From: Lachnospiraceae bacterium
GTDB taxonomy: Bacteria > Bacillota > Clostridia > Lachnospirales > Lachnospiraceae
Assembly: GCA_017453065.1 (NCBI GenBank)
Contig: JAFTKW010000004.1
Coordinates: forward strand, 1-64,000
Direction of reading: 5' to 3'
Length of the DNA: 64,000 nucleotides
Shown here: positions 32,601 to 41,772 of the stretch, piece after piece
Numbering within the stretch: the first letter of the stretch is position 1
Layout of the letters: every line of letters begins with the position of its first letter
Notes under the pieces: generated by a model
Told to the model about the DNA's origin: nothing
The model's input: the letters and a program-made list of their open reading frames with translations, nothing else
Database searches by the model: none
Translations under genes and position numbers: made by a program

Positions 32601-35600
32601 ACAATCAAAGTGATAAGTCTTATTTTATATTTGCCGCAGAGCTGTTGGGAAAATTACATAATGCTATAAAAGCAATTGAATCGGAAATAATACAAGACGT
32701 TTTCTTGCATTGCACAATTGATTCATCTTTGAAAATATTAAATAAAGATATAGATTTGATGCAGGATATGCTGAAAAAATATGAAGATGTTAAGCATTTA
32801 TTTATTGCACCTGAGAAACTAACGGTTCTTGAGTATTGTACCGCTATAGAGAATATAAAAAAATATCAAGAAGATAGCAAGAAAAAGTCTGGTATGGAAA
32901 CCGAGTTAAGAGCCATGCTGGGGGATAAATTAGATACTGAAATAAATAATTTGCAGCTGTTTAAACAGGGACTTCAAGCGGTAGAACTTTTAAAAAAGAG
33001 GTTTGTTAATGTTCCTAAGACTATTAGAGACATAATGATAAATGAGGACTTCTCAACAGCCTTGGAATATACGGAAGAACTTGCAAATAAAACGGTATCA
33101 GATTTGAGTGAGAAGTTACAAATCGCAGATGTAAAGGATTATATATGTGAAGAACTTCAAAAAAGAATTGAAAGTTTATTATATAACTGTGAAGAGCTTC
33201 AAAGCGAAAGCGAAGAGGTGACAGCATTTTGTAAGGCATCTAAAGATGATGTTGATGTGATTGAATGTTTGGAAAAATTGGAATATGAACAAAACTATTA
33301 CAGAGCATTATCCAATAATGCTGCCAATTATATGAATAAATTTGGCTCATTGTATGGGGGTGAGAGTACCGATTGGAGTCAGGTTTTATTAGTTGTGCAG
33401 AAATGCATATTAATGAATGAACTTGCAGCTAAACTCCAGTGGAATAAGTCACAGTGTGAAAACTTATTACAAAGTAATTCATTGGGTGTGTCGCAAGAAA
33501 ATATTGAGGGCCATGCTTGTGGTTTACTTAATTGTGAAGTAGAGTATGCATGGATATGTAGTTTATTTGATAATTCGGTTAAATTCATGGAAATGGATTT
33601 AAAAAAGCTTTTTGTGAGATGGAATAACTGTATGGAACAGCTTGCGACTTTGGATACATGGATAGATTTCCGTGATTGTCGTAAAAAATGTTGTGAAGCT
33701 GGTCTGGAACAGTTTGTTTTAGGTGCAGAAGACGCATATTATATGTCTGGTACATTAATAAACTCTTTTATGAAGATGTTTTATCTTAAATGGGTTGAAG
33801 TCAATTGTGCAGGAACGGATGCCGTGGCACAATTTAGAGCTCGTATTCAAGATAGTAAAATTGAAAGATATTGTGAATTGGATGCTCATCAGCTTCCGGT
33901 GGCACAGATGCGTATAAGGGAAAAGTTGATTTCTGATATGCCAAATCGTAATAATTTCAATCGTGCGACTGATGAAATGGGAATTTTGCTGCATGAGTTG
34001 AATAAAAAGAGAAAAATTATGCCATTGCGAAAATTGTTTAGAACAATACCGAATTTGTTGCTAAAGCTAAAACCTTGTTTGATGATGTCGCCACTTTCCG
34101 TTTCATACTTTTTAGAGGCAGAAACATATAAGTTTGATATGGTGATTTTTGATGAGGCATCACAGATATTCCCTCAAGACGCAATTGGTGCGATTTGTAG
34201 AGGTAAGCAGGTTGTTATTGCGGGAGATAGTAAACAGTTGCCTCCTACAAGCTTCTTTGCAGCAAGTACAAACAATTTGGATGGTGAATATGATTCAGAA
34301 GAGGAAGAAGAGGAAGTGATTTATGACTCTATACTAGAAGAAGCTACCAATAGTTTGCCTAACAGATCTTTATTATGGCACTATCGAAGCCGAAACGAGG
34401 ATTTAATTGCATTCTCAAATCAGGAAATTTATAAAAACAAGCTTACAACATTTCCAAGTAGTAATACGGTGGCTGCTGATTCCGGAGTTGAGTATGTATA
34501 TGTTGAAAATGGTACATATTCAGGTAGATGTAATATTCAGGAGGCAAGGAAATGTGTTGAGCTTATAAAAGAACATATTACCAAGCATCCTGAACGTTCA
34601 CTAGGAATTATTGCTTTTAGTGAGAAACAACAGGCGACTATAGAAGAAGCAGTACATAGATTCCGCGAAAGCAATCCTCGTTATGAAAAATTCTTTGCAG
34701 AGGACAGGGAGGAACCTTTCTTTGTTAAAAATTTGGAAAATGTACAGGGAGATGAGAGGGATACTATCATTTTTAGTATCTGCTATGCAAAAGATCCGAA
34801 CGGAAGAATGTTTATGCGTTTTGGTCCATTAGGACATCAAGGCGGTGAAAGAAGACTAAATGTTGCTATTACAAGAGCAAAACACAATATAAAATTGGTT
34901 GGCTCAATTATGCCATATGATATCGATTTGAGTAAAACTAAGTCAGAAGGTATCAGAATGCTAAAGGAATATATTGAATTTGCAATGAAAGGTAGTAGCG
35001 TATTACGTCCATATAAAAATCCTAATGCTTTGTATGATACGGATGAGTTCTGTAACGGTATATGTAAATTTTTGGAAAATAGAGGATATAGCGTTAAACA
35101 GTATGTTGGAAACTCTGAGTACAAAATTGATATTGCAGTAGAGCATCCAAATTATCCGGGGTGCTATGTTGCAGGTATTGAATGTGATGGAAATTCTTAT
35201 TTGATGGCTAGAACTACAAGGGATAGAGAACATTTAAGAAAATCTATTCTGGAGCAAATGGGCTGGAAAATGTACCGTGTTTGGTCAACCGAATGGATCA
35301 ATAATAAGGTTGGGGAGCAGAAGAGATTATTAGATTTTATAGCTGATTCCATTAGAACCTATAAGAAGGGTGATGATAAAGCAAAAATCTCTATGCCAAA
35401 GCAAGAAGATAGCGTTCAAGTTGAGGTTTTGCAAAAAAAAGCAGAAGAACCGAAAAAATTGAGTTTTCCGTATTATCGAATGGGTGATTGGAGACATGCA
35501 GAATATGATTATGGGAAAAGCAATTTACAAAATTTATCTACCAGAATTAGAGCGGTTGTAGAAGTTGAGCAGCCAATACATTTGGACGTATTGTATCGAA

Positions 35601-35998
35601 GACTGGCAAGTGCGTTTGGTAATGAAAAAGCGACTAAACCTGTAAGAGATACCATTGATCAAGCGTTGAACAGGGTAATGGCCAATGAAATTGTAATAGA
35701 GGATGGGTTTGTACGTTTTAAAACTTTCACAGATATTCGTGCAAGAATTCCTATGGGTATACAGGATAGAAATATAGAATATATTTCAAAGCCTGAAATT
35801 GCCGATGCGATGTTGACTGTAATTAAGAATTCTTTTGGAATTGATAGAGATGCTTTGTGCGCAGAAGTAACAAGTATCTTTGGATATGATAGAATGGGGC
35901 CTAAAATTACAAAAGCTATGAATGATACGATTGATTATATGTTAAATAAGGGCATGGTTATCATTATGGATGGAAAAATGCATATCAAGGAGGCATAA
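29669..35998 (+). CDS. Giant DUF4011 - SF1 helicase - Vsr-like nuclease - DUF3320 protein
   Basis: A 2,109-residue protein. The N-terminal DUF4011 has YWQNQLLDLGKRNRMINYRE. Walker A is GPPGTGKSQTITNII near residue 310. After about 1,100 residues of helical insert come the DEAS box (IFDEASQIFPQDA, about 1,494) and the remaining SF1 motifs (AGDSKQLPPTSFF, RSLLWHYRSR, NVQGDERDTIIFS, RRLNVAITRAK). A Vsr/MTES_1575-type nuclease follows near 1,790-1,890: YKIDIAVEHPN, AGIECDG and GWKMYRVWSTEW. A DUF3320 end (HLDVLYRRLASAFG) is near 1,960. This architecture is known from phage-defence candidates. It is probably a nucleic-acid translocase with a nuclease. Confidence 0.88.
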   Translation: MSEALLDKKFEYWQNQLLDLGKRNRMINYRETKRATLKLVEPGFEELFRRVAVDEDELTFQSPIDKNSDIRTYSLLSLLETLSCPIPVNVGDIKTEGSILERQKTLKHLRSKSRLALDEQGTNILYMVSGFVEWREKNDASSAWIKSPLILVPVSLILESLNAPYVLKKYEDDVVVNPTLAYLFERDYGITLPSFDPEEQSINEFMDEMEKLVDRRGWRIVRENSIGLVSFLKINMYKDLCNNEEGVKSNPIIRAFAGEKSTLSDIPEELYNYNHDSIPAIETYQVVNADSSQQDAILLSQKGISFVMQGPPGTGKSQTITNIIAQGLADGKRILFVSEKAAALEVVHKRLSEVHLADFCLALHSYKANKKDVLEELGKSLELRPIKVKAEETAKLTELDTLKEFLTKYVSDIHEEKMPLEMSLYEVYGALVALEDTIELPLEIESVEKMTKDQVNRLGLLVVDFDKAKSNLGDMWYKNPWNGTNIVNVTYDLSNQIKDKLARVLYNIKAVLEDLEQIQVSEKDKAALVLNNLDAYVQLVKVCKECGGIPETWIGNSVIVNEMKELASSLEEKRTLIIQNRNNLDEVFSSGFFKLDATNKVAIMKKLIKCIETELRLEATKWNEYIQCVKNEAGYVNALYVTLDKMVHEINGLCEELGIEKPSTVSELLNSYTLYSILCAKHLVCEEWFDNNTEEVVRVIDDYEKQCAHLDKLQGLILEICTSEIFKNILDDEYISSIVAAKDVNRFKYIKCLDFEALSDYLNARHKEYDDIKGIYDEIYSSIYQKVNAVLELPDKFIDIEKTIQILNLLVRDVLPGDRWFDTNDDARFDEYITLCIEKRTKHGQLKNEVEESWDSGVFGLDYKVLLNRFRVEYQGFFKILKKSYRDDMKLLKGLYRSTTGALKGTDVVVSMLEKVEQVAELEKWFADNETMLRGLLGGKFSFVNSDFVQIKEDKIAFKKCYLSEGVGSKLLLYIDKYNQSDKSYFIFAAELLGKLHNAIKAIESEIIQDVFLHCTIDSSLKILNKDIDLMQDMLKKYEDVKHLFIAPEKLTVLEYCTAIENIKKYQEDSKKKSGMETELRAMLGDKLDTEINNLQLFKQGLQAVELLKKRFVNVPKTIRDIMINEDFSTALEYTEELANKTVSDLSEKLQIADVKDYICEELQKRIESLLYNCEELQSESEEVTAFCKASKDDVDVIECLEKLEYEQNYYRALSNNAANYMNKFGSLYGGESTDWSQVLLVVQKCILMNELAAKLQWNKSQCENLLQSNSLGVSQENIEGHACGLLNCEVEYAWICSLFDNSVKFMEMDLKKLFVRWNNCMEQLATLDTWIDFRDCRKKCCEAGLEQFVLGAEDAYYMSGTLINSFMKMFYLKWVEVNCAGTDAVAQFRARIQDSKIERYCELDAHQLPVAQMRIREKLISDMPNRNNFNRATDEMGILLHELNKKRKIMPLRKLFRTIPNLLLKLKPCLMMSPLSVSYFLEAETYKFDMVIFDEASQIFPQDAIGAICRGKQVVIAGDSKQLPPTSFFAASTNNLDGEYDSEEEEEEVIYDSILEEATNSLPNRSLLWHYRSRNEDLIAFSNQEIYKNKLTTFPSSNTVAADSGVEYVYVENGTYSGRCNIQEARKCVELIKEHITKHPERSLGIIAFSEKQQATIEEAVHRFRESNPRYEKFFAEDREEPFFVKNLENVQGDERDTIIFSICYAKDPNGRMFMRFGPLGHQGGERRLNVAITRAKHNIKLVGSIMPYDIDLSKTKSEGIRMLKEYIEFAMKGSSVLRPYKNPNALYDTDEFCNGICKFLENRGYSVKQYVGNSEYKIDIAVEHPNYPGCYVAGIECDGNSYLMARTTRDREHLRKSILEQMGWKMYRVWSTEWINNKVGEQKRLLDFIADSIRTYKKGDDKAKISMPKQEDSVQVEVLQKKAEEPKKLSFPYYRMGDWRHAEYDYGKSNLQNLSTRIRAVVEVEQPIHLDVLYRRLASAFGNEKATKPVRDTIDQALNRVMANEIVIEDGFVRFKTFTDIRARIPMGIQDRNIEYISKPEIADAMLTVIKNSFGIDRDALCAEVTSIFGYDRMGPKITKAMNDTIDYMLNKGMVIIMDGKMHIKEA

Positions 35999-36001
35999 GA
36001 T

Positions 36002-37693
36002 ATGGCTAACGAAACACAGCTTAATAAAGAATTAGTTGGTGGAAATGCAACTGTAATAAATAGGAGTTTTCAGCAGAATGGTAGTGCTACAGTAATAAAT
36101 CCGATTGCTGCCGGTACATCAGAGTTATCTGCAGGGCAAGTTCTGTGCGGAAAATATTCTGTTGTGAAGAAAATGGATATTGTGACAGGTGAAGCGGATT
36201 TATATTTAGTTGAATATAATAATGTCCAATATGTTGCAAAAATCTATAGGAGAAAGGTGGCCATTAAGCCTGAAATCTCGCAAAAACTCATGAATATTAA
36301 ATCGAAGTATGTTGCTGCAATTTATGAGACAGGAGAGGTAAATGGCTTTCCAATGGAAATAATTCCGTATTATAGGTATGGTAGTCTCCAAGGTAGAAAA
36401 TATACTTATGAGCAGTTGAAAAGAGATGTCATTCCTAGTTTAAATGAAGGTTTGAAAGTACTGCACGATAATGGAATTCTTCACAAAGATTTGAAGCCTT
36501 CAAACATAATGGTTGGGGATAACCTAAAAGATGTGGCAATTATTGATTTCGGAATCAGTTCTGCCAGAGAAGATAATAATACGATCATTGTTACAAAAAC
36601 CGGTATGACACCGGAGTATTCTGCACCAGAGACATTCCGGAATCTGTTTTTGGAAGAGTCGGATTATTATTCATTAGGAATTACGTTATATGAGTTGTTT
36701 TGTGGTTATACACCATATAACAATATGGAGCAAGAAGCTATCGAGCAGTATATATCGGTGCAAAGAATACCGTTTCCAGATGATATGCCGGAAGATTTAC
36801 AGAATTTGATTGCTGCTTGTACATATTATGATATTACCAACAGAAAGAACAAGTCTAATCCAAATAGAAGATGGACGTATGAAGAAGTAAAGAAATGGTG
36901 TAGTGGTATTAAGCAAGTTATTCCGGGTGAGGGAATTGGGAATGCCAAAGTAGGAGATATGAATCCTTACAAGTTTATGGGTGAAACTTATGTGGAGGTA
37001 GCAGAGCTTACAAAAGCATTGGCATTGAATTGGAATGAAGGAAAGAAACAATTGTTCCGTGGTATTTTGTCCGGATTTTTTAAAGGCTGTAATCCGGAAT
37101 TGGCAGGTTACTGTATTGATTCCGAAGAAGAGGCAACTCGCATTAATGGTAGAGATGATATGATATTTTGGAAACTGTTATACAAGTTAAGTCCAAATAC
37201 AACTGATTTCTACTGGAAAGGACGAGCATATCAAGGATTACCGGCACTTGGCAGGGAAGTTTTAGAAAAGTTATGGAAGAGTGACACCAGCAGTGACTCA
37301 TATTATTATGAAATCCTAGAGGAGAAGATGCTTTCAAATTATGTGGCTATTAAAGCAGATAAGAATAAAGCATTAGCAGATGCAGTAAAAGGATTAGAAG
37401 ATGGACACAAGATGGCTGATACTGGACGTGCTAAAAAGAAGAATCTGTATTTGATGGCATATATGTTATCTGGACAAAAGCTTATGCATTTCGATGGTAA
37501 AGAGTTTAGAACAGTTGGCGAATTTGCAGATTATATGAAAGAACTTTTAGATGAATCATATGAAAAGTTTGAAGCTGTATGTCATAAGCTTATTGACTAT
37601 GAAGATAATTTGGATGTGCAATTTGAAAGCTGGTTATTGGCACTTGGAAAGAAGAAAGAACTTAATTCTTGGAGAGAAAATATTCGAGGATAG
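36002..37693 (+). CDS. Ser/Thr protein kinase
   Basis: A 563-residue kinase. The kinase domain spans about residues 45-300: catalytic loop HKDLKPSNIM (about 161), IDFGISSA with DFG (about 182), APETF as APE motif and DYYSLGITLYELFCGYTPY. The VAK lysine is in YVAKIYRRK. The N-terminal 45 residues contain two copies of a Thr motif, NATVIN and SATVIN, possible phosphosites for the FHA protein of this operon. The C-terminal 250 residues are helical and unrecognised. ATG 36002 follows AAGGAGGCATAAGAT, 3 bp after the helicase stop. Confidence 0.9.
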   Translation: MANETQLNKELVGGNATVINRSFQQNGSATVINPIAAGTSELSAGQVLCGKYSVVKKMDIVTGEADLYLVEYNNVQYVAKIYRRKVAIKPEISQKLMNIKSKYVAAIYETGEVNGFPMEIIPYYRYGSLQGRKYTYEQLKRDVIPSLNEGLKVLHDNGILHKDLKPSNIMVGDNLKDVAIIDFGISSAREDNNTIIVTKTGMTPEYSAPETFRNLFLEESDYYSLGITLYELFCGYTPYNNMEQEAIEQYISVQRIPFPDDMPEDLQNLIAACTYYDITNRKNKSNPNRRWTYEEVKKWCSGIKQVIPGEGIGNAKVGDMNPYKFMGETYVEVAELTKALALNWNEGKKQLFRGILSGFFKGCNPELAGYCIDSEEEATRINGRDDMIFWKLLYKLSPNTTDFYWKGRAYQGLPALGREVLEKLWKSDTSSDSYYYEILEEKMLSNYVAIKADKNKALADAVKGLEDGHKMADTGRAKKKNLYLMAYMLSGQKLMHFDGKEFRTVGEFADYMKELLDESYEKFEAVCHKLIDYEDNLDVQFESWLLALGKKKELNSWRENIRG

Positions 37694-37707
37694 AAAGAAG
37701 GGCTGAT

Positions 37708-38466
37708 ATGGATTGGTTTGCTAAATTGCAGCTATTAGCAATAGGATTTATCTGTGTAGCATATCCTATTCTGCTATTCATTATGATTTGGTCGCAACCG
37801 ACTTATGTTATAATATCGTATTTTATTTGGATTGCTTGTATGTTGGGCTGGATTTGTATGGGAGAGAAAAAGAAAATTTCTGAGTTTATTGTGCCAGTAC
37901 TAATTATGTTGTTGATATTTACATGTATTTATGCTTCAGGATATTCAGAGCGTGACTTTGAAGAAGAACCATTTTTTATATTGGCAACTCCTGCACTTAG
38001 CACGCCTGCCTTTTGCTACATTGGTTATAAAATGGCGGTCTCTAGGCAAAGCAAGAAAATGGAACAAATACGCATATGGATAAAGAGTTTGAACGAATGT
38101 TATAAGAAAAAGATTGAGGGTTCAAATAAAGTAATAACATTGATTCAAAACGCTTATTCAGATGAAAAGAAAATTGAAAGAATGCTGCGTTTACTGGATG
38201 CCTGCAGTGGGAATGATTTGCAGAATTGTTTTGGAAAAAAGGTAATTGAAGCAAATCAAGAGTCGATTGTTCAAATTAAGGATATTGTTGATAAATATTC
38301 ACTTCCTATGGAGTTTGCAAATAAAACATTAGGAGATATCTTAGATGAGATGCTGCTTTTAAAAAATGAATATAAAAATAAAATTCACTCGGAAAAACAA
38401 GTTAAAATTGGTTCTTATAAGGAAATAAAACATGAGTACGATATGGTGTGTTTAAGGAAGAAGTAA
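37708..38466 (+). CDS. Membrane protein with helical cytoplasmic domain, unknown
   Basis: About 252 residues. Three or four membrane segments lie in residues 1-105 (LLAIGFICVAYPILLFIMIW, IISYFIWIACMLGWICM, FIVPVLIMLLIFTCIYA, LSTPAFCYIGYKM), followed by a charged helical domain. The next gene has the same layout and the two C-terminal domains share small features, such as ANKTLGDI against SDKTISEI, so they may be distant paralogues forming one membrane complex. ATG 37708 is behind AGAAGGG. Confidence 0.62.
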   Translation: MDWFAKLQLLAIGFICVAYPILLFIMIWSQPTYVIISYFIWIACMLGWICMGEKKKISEFIVPVLIMLLIFTCIYASGYSERDFEEEPFFILATPALSTPAFCYIGYKMAVSRQSKKMEQIRIWIKSLNECYKKKIEGSNKVITLIQNAYSDEKKIERMLRLLDACSGNDLQNCFGKKVIEANQESIVQIKDIVDKYSLPMEFANKTLGDILDEMLLLKNEYKNKIHSEKQVKIGSYKEIKHEYDMVCLRKK

Positions 38467-38504
38467 TATTGGATCGGTAGTTACTGTTGGAAGGGAGGTT
38501 AGGA

Positions 38505-39191
38505 ATGGACTCAAAAGGACATGTTATGAGTGTTGGATGGATGGTGTTTTTATTAATTTTGTCATTACTATATATTTTTGCAGGGGAGTTGTTGCCGACA
38601 ATAGTTGTGGTAATTTGGATGATTTGTCCGTTTATTACGAAAATATGTGATTTTGATGAGTATGTGAATTTGATTCCTAATATTCTTTTTGCTTTAATAT
38701 GTGGAAATGCTATGTTTGGGGATGTTTTGATTATTGCATTAGGGGAAGCTTTTTTGAGTTTTATAATGTCAACAGGATATGTAGATTTTGTGTATAGCTT
38801 GGTAGATGATGTTCGGCATAAAAGAAGAACGGAATTAGTAGAAAATGTGAGAATAAGAATTAGACAAAGAATGGATGTATATAAAAAAATAGCAGATATT
38901 CTTTCTGGAATACAAAAACATCCAAAAGCGGAGAAACTTATTGAACTTTTATCAATATGTTCTACCACCACGATTAGAGCAACCTATATAGAAAAGCAAA
39001 ATCTAAAAAATATTGATTTATTGAGGCAAGCAGAGGAAATAAATAATCAGAATACGTTGAGGTTAAATTTTAGTGATAAAACAATTTCTGAAATAAAAAG
39101 CGATATAGATAAGAGAGTAGATGATTTACGAAATGATGAAAAAAGGCTAGAAGGATACAGCATATATGAACTTAAGCATTACAATATATAG
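38505..39191 (+). CDS. Membrane protein with helical cytoplasmic domain, unknown (paralogue of previous)
   Basis: About 228 residues. Hydrophobic segments lie at about 8-45 (VGWMVFLLILSLLYIFAGEL, PTIVVVIWMICPFI) and 60-95. A helical, charged C-terminal domain (about 100-228) ends RLEGYSIYELKHYNI. The preceding protein ends with the similar YKEIKHEYDMV. Family unknown. GGGAGGTTAGGA gives the binding site for ATG 38505. Confidence 0.6.
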   Translation: MDSKGHVMSVGWMVFLLILSLLYIFAGELLPTIVVVIWMICPFITKICDFDEYVNLIPNILFALICGNAMFGDVLIIALGEAFLSFIMSTGYVDFVYSLVDDVRHKRRTELVENVRIRIRQRMDVYKKIADILSGIQKHPKAEKLIELLSICSTTTIRATYIEKQNLKNIDLLRQAEEINNQNTLRLNFSDKTISEIKSDIDKRVDDLRNDEKRLEGYSIYELKHYNI

Positions 39192-39294
39192 AGAATGGAT
39201 TGTAAATTAAAAATACGAGAGTTATATAAGTAGAATTTTTCGTTTACATAAGATTAAATGTTGATAAAAATGATTAATCGAAGGAGCGATATAT

Positions 39295-40587
39295 ATGAGT
39301 GGTCCAAAATCAACGAGATATACATTAACTCCAGAGCAACGAAAGATATTGGCAGAAGCTAGGGAGCGTGAAAGAAAAACAAGACGTGAGATGGATAAGC
39401 TACAGCAGAATAAGAATGAAATTGCCACTTTGAAAAGTAATTTGGAAACAGCTAAAAAAAATGTTGATATGCTTGTTGAAAGACTCGGAACGGGTAAAGA
39501 AGAGCAGACTAATATCCGTACTTCGTTAGCAGAAATTCAGGAAGTGATTCAAGAAGCTGGTATTATAAATGAACAAAGTGGATTGGAAAAGTTACAATCC
39601 ATTAATGCTAAAATACAAACTACTATGAAAAGTGCAAAAAAGGCAAAGGCCTTATATGAAGGAAAGAGTAAAGAAATTGCGGATAAACTGTCAACAGATA
39701 TAGATGACAGCATCAGTACTGGGATGATGATTAGAGTGGAAGAAGCAATCGTGAAACCATTGAGCCATCTGGAAGCACAGCATAAAAAAATAGATGAAGT
39801 GTTAAATTCTGTTCAGGCATTGAGTATTAGCCGCGAATTACAAGAAGAATGTGTGGAAATACGCCGGAAAGCTCATGAAATATCAAATGATGGTTTTATA
39901 GATAATTATTATGCAATGACGGTACTTCCGTTTGTAAAGAAATGCAAAGCATATGATGAGCAGCTTGCAGAGTATGGAGAAGAATTTGAAGAACTTATTT
40001 CCAAGCATAGGTATTATAGTGAGTATTTAGAGCTTCCTATAGTACAGTTTGTATTTTCTATGGACAAATTAGAAACATTACGACTGGAAGTAGAAAATTT
40101 GGAGAAACAATGTGAGCAGTTAGAAGAACAGAGACATATTTCAGAAAGTCTTGATGAAGTTATGCGTGAAATGGGTTATCACGTTGTTGGTAGTCGGGAG
40201 GTTGTCAAAAAGAGTGGCAGAAAGTTTCGTAATGAACTCTATCATTTTTCAGAAGGGGCAGTTGTTAATATTACATATGCCGCAAATGGTCAGATATCTA
40301 TGGAACTTGGTGGAGTTGATACTTGCGACAGAGAACCATCAGAAACAGAATGTGTAGCTTTATGTAATGAAATGACCGAATTTTGTGGAGATTTTCAAGA
40401 AATAGAGAAACGACTGAAAGAGAAGGGGGTAGTATTGGCAAATAGAATTTCAATGTTACCACCTGTTGAAGACTATGCACAGATTATTAATATTAGTGAG
40501 TATGAAATGACGGAAGAAGTTGATGCTCTTGAAGTGGTATCTAAGAAACAGGGCGAAAACAGAAAACAAGCATTAAGAAGAGAGTGA
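39295..40587 (+). CDS. Coiled-coil protein with MSGPK N-terminal motif
   Basis: A 430-residue protein. The first 20 residues, MSGPKSTRYTLTPEQRKILA, are a motif I recall from large coiled-coil proteins next to FHA and kinase genes. Residues 25-110 and 250-290 are long coiled coils (EMDKLQQNKNEIATLKSNLE). A small mixed domain near 290-400 includes GYHVVGSREVVKKSGRKF and ISMELGGVDT. It is probably a scaffold or a structural part of the complex. GAAGGAGCGATATAT precedes ATG 39295. Confidence 0.6.
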   Translation: MSGPKSTRYTLTPEQRKILAEARERERKTRREMDKLQQNKNEIATLKSNLETAKKNVDMLVERLGTGKEEQTNIRTSLAEIQEVIQEAGIINEQSGLEKLQSINAKIQTTMKSAKKAKALYEGKSKEIADKLSTDIDDSISTGMMIRVEEAIVKPLSHLEAQHKKIDEVLNSVQALSISRELQEECVEIRRKAHEISNDGFIDNYYAMTVLPFVKKCKAYDEQLAEYGEEFEELISKHRYYSEYLELPIVQFVFSMDKLETLRLEVENLEKQCEQLEEQRHISESLDEVMREMGYHVVGSREVVKKSGRKFRNELYHFSEGAVVNITYAANGQISMELGGVDTCDREPSETECVALCNEMTEFCGDFQEIEKRLKEKGVVLANRISMLPPVEDYAQIINISEYEMTEEVDALEVVSKKQGENRKQALRRE

Positions 40588-40591
40588 TTGT

Positions 40592-41194
40592 ATGGAAAAA
40601 TTTAAAATATGTCCAGTGTGTGGAATGCATAATAAACCCAATATGATTGAATGTCTTGGATGTGAGACAGACTTAACAAGTGTAAAAGCTACAGATGAAG
40701 AAACAGAGAAGACAAAGAATGACGCTCAAGAGAGTGAAGTATCAAAATCACAAGAGGAATATGTAAGAATGTGTGATTGTGGTGCTGTTAATTCAGCTAC
40801 AACTAAGAAATGTACTGAATGTGGAGAAGATATTTCTGATATTGCACCGACATTGAACGAACAAAGAAGCGAATGTGTTTTTGTTATGGCATCTGTAGAT
40901 GGAACCTATGTATTTGAAATTAAAGAAGGAGAAGTAGTAATTGGCCGGGAACATGAGATGAAGGAATATCTTATGAATAAACTATATGTAAGCAGACAGC
41001 ATGCAAAGCTAATTAAAGAGGCTGATAGGGTGTTTATTGAAAATTTGAGTGGAACCAATTATACGTTTGTAAATAATCAAAGAATTGCAGAAAGAACTGA
41101 ACTGAAATTTGATGATGAAATTGGATTGGGCGGCAATGAAGTAAATGGAAAGCGTCAGGATGAGGCTGCATATTTGGTGTTAAGGAGCATTTGA
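40592..41194 (+). CDS. FHA-domain protein with two zinc ribbons
   Basis: A 200-residue protein. A first zinc ribbon CPVCGMHNKPNMIECLGCET (residues 8-27) and a second, CDCGAVNSATTKKCTECGED (about 60-79), precede an FHA domain (about 105-195). The FHA has the phosphothreonine-binding elements VVIGREHEM, LYVSRQHAKL and ENLSGTNYTFVNN. FHA domains bind phosphothreonine, and the operon supplies a kinase and a phosphatase. It is likely the phospho-reader of the system. Confidence 0.9.
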   Translation: MEKFKICPVCGMHNKPNMIECLGCETDLTSVKATDEETEKTKNDAQESEVSKSQEEYVRMCDCGAVNSATTKKCTECGEDISDIAPTLNEQRSECVFVMASVDGTYVFEIKEGEVVIGREHEMKEYLMNKLYVSRQHAKLIKEADRVFIENLSGTNYTFVNNQRIAERTELKFDDEIGLGGNEVNGKRQDEAAYLVLRSI

Positions 41195-41760
41195 TGTATA
41201 TAGCAAGAATTCTTTATCCAGTAAGGGTGTTAGGACCGGGGAATCGAATTGGTATATGGTTTGCCGGATGTAAGCATAGGTGTAAAGGGTGTAGCAATCC
41301 AGAACTTTGGAGTATCAATGAAAAATATTTTGTCACCATAGAACAAGTAGAGAGATTGATAAGAAGTGTTGCTACGGAAAATGAAATTGATGGATTTACA
41401 ATTACCGGCGGTGATCCGATGGAACAGGCTTCTGAAATTGCGGATTTATTGGAAAAAGTAAAAGATATTTCGGAAGATGTTATGTTATATACAGGATATG
41501 AAATTGCGGAATTGACATCTGATATGCATACAAAGCTGTTGGATAAAGTTGCTGTATTGATTGATGGAAGGTATGAGGAAGATTTGAATGACAACTCATT
41601 TTTGAGGGGTTCTTCAAATCAGACTATACATATATTGAAAAAACAATATAGCGATAAGTACCATAATTATATTAACAATAATCAGAATGAAATACAGAAT
41701 TTTATGATAAATAATGAAGTAGTGTCAGTTGGCATTCATAAGAAGGATTTCAGATTTTAA
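41194..41760 (+). CDS. Radical SAM activating-enzyme-like protein
   Basis: A 189-residue protein of the NrdG/PflA activating-enzyme type. The iron-sulphur motif is GCKHRCKGCSNPELWS (Cys-x3-Cys-x2-Cys), with the glycine-rich FTITGGDPMEQ and a later LIDGRYEEDLND. Such enzymes normally activate a glycyl radical partner, but no ribonucleotide reductase or formate lyase gene is near. Its ATG shares a base with the FHA stop (TGATG), so it is part of the operon. Its partner in this locus is unknown. Confidence 0.85.
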   Translation: MYIARILYPVRVLGPGNRIGIWFAGCKHRCKGCSNPELWSINEKYFVTIEQVERLIRSVATENEIDGFTITGGDPMEQASEIADLLEKVKDISEDVMLYTGYEIAELTSDMHTKLLDKVAVLIDGRYEEDLNDNSFLRGSSNQTIHILKKQYSDKYHNYINNNQNEIQNFMINNEVVSVGIHKKDFRF

Positions 41761-41772
41761 GGAGGTAAGCAG

